From: Eucalyptus grandis
Lineage: Eukaryota; Streptophyta; Magnoliopsida; Myrtales; Myrtaceae
Length of the DNA: 64,000 bases
Assembly (NCBI RefSeq): GCF_016545825.1
Contig: NC_052617.1
Span: forward strand, 4,412,001 to 4,476,000
Direction: 5' to 3'
Position numbers and translations under genes: made by a program. The notes beneath the pieces were generated by a model. That model searched no databases. It had not been told where the DNA came from and was given only the letters and a program-made list of their open reading frames with translations. Of this stretch, positions 63,894 through 64,000 are shown piece by piece; the stretch's first letter is position 1; the number at the start of each line of letters is the position of its first letter.

Positions 63894-64000
63894 ATGGCTT
63901 GTTACAAGAAATTCATTCTGTTTCCTCTCTTGCTTCTCACTCTATCCTTAATAATTGGTGATGGAGTCCTTGCTTCCCGTCACCTTCTTGATGCAGGCTT
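63894..64000 (+). CDS. Start of a secreted protein gene (cut by window end)
   Basis: The ATG at 63894 opens 35 codons that remain open at the window edge. The product is a clear signal peptide: a short basic N region (MACYKK), a hydrophobic core of Leu and Ile, then GDGVLASRHLLD with likely cleavage near GVLA-SR. Small cell-wall or apoplastic proteins rich in Pro or Gly often start this way (xxRxLL after the cleavage site), but the mature part is not in view, so no family is assigned. Confidence 0.65.
   Translation, partial: MACYKKFILFPLLLLTLSLIIGDGVLASRHLLDAG

Noticed and set aside
1..64000. CRISPR arrays, operons, rRNA or tRNA genes
   Set aside because: None seen; the window is plant nuclear DNA, and no clear tRNA or rRNA sequence was recognised by eye.

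Overview
The window reads as nuclear DNA of a woody eudicot. Genes have many short GT-AG introns, 5' leaders are CT/GA-rich, and the spaces between genes are AT-rich and full of small terminal-inverted-repeat and hairpin elements. The GC-cored elements and overall texture suggest Myrtales/Myrtaceae (Eucalyptus-like), but this is inference. No bacterial, organellar or viral gene was recognised.

Layout. 1-2,646: a TIR element, then the 3' exon of a CER2-like BAHD-family wax protein (+) whose first exon is not visible. 3,594-13,081 (-): a complete 27-exon KIN-4C (KIF4-type) kinesin of 1,309 aa, with a C-terminal cysteine cluster and one GC-AG intron. 13.5-20.8 kb: repeats, plus one orphan possible exon. 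20,855-29,957 (-): an SVP/AGL24-type MADS-box gene of 222 aa with a 7.5 kb first intron, a predicted 5'-UTR intron and a TATA box. 30.5-45.2 kb: a gene-poor stretch with hairpin elements and a long-TIR element. 45,248-46,240 (+): an intronless, GC-rich J-protein with an AT-hook. 46,912-54,420: a large tandem duplication carrying the upstream region and first two exons of a beta-carbonic anhydrase gene. The intact gene runs from the second copy to 56,678 (+). 57,969-63,426 (+): the AP-4 adaptor mu subunit gene, with 13 exons and an apparent 1-bp frameshift in exon 4. 63,894 to the window end (+): the start of a secreted protein.

Gene order. From memory of Arabidopsis, CER2 (At4g24510), AGL24 (At4g24540) and AP4M (At4g24550) lie close together. 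Finding all three families here suggests conserved microsynteny and favours AGL24 orthology for the MADS gene. The kinesin, J-protein and carbonic anhydrase do not belong to that block as I remember it.

Main points for a second look: the duplicated promoter plus first exons of the carbonic anhydrase, with a transposon that can be dated by a filled/empty-site comparison; an in-frame TAG shared by both duplicated first exons; the AP4M frameshift; and four transposable elements that share one GC-rich core inside different outer termini.
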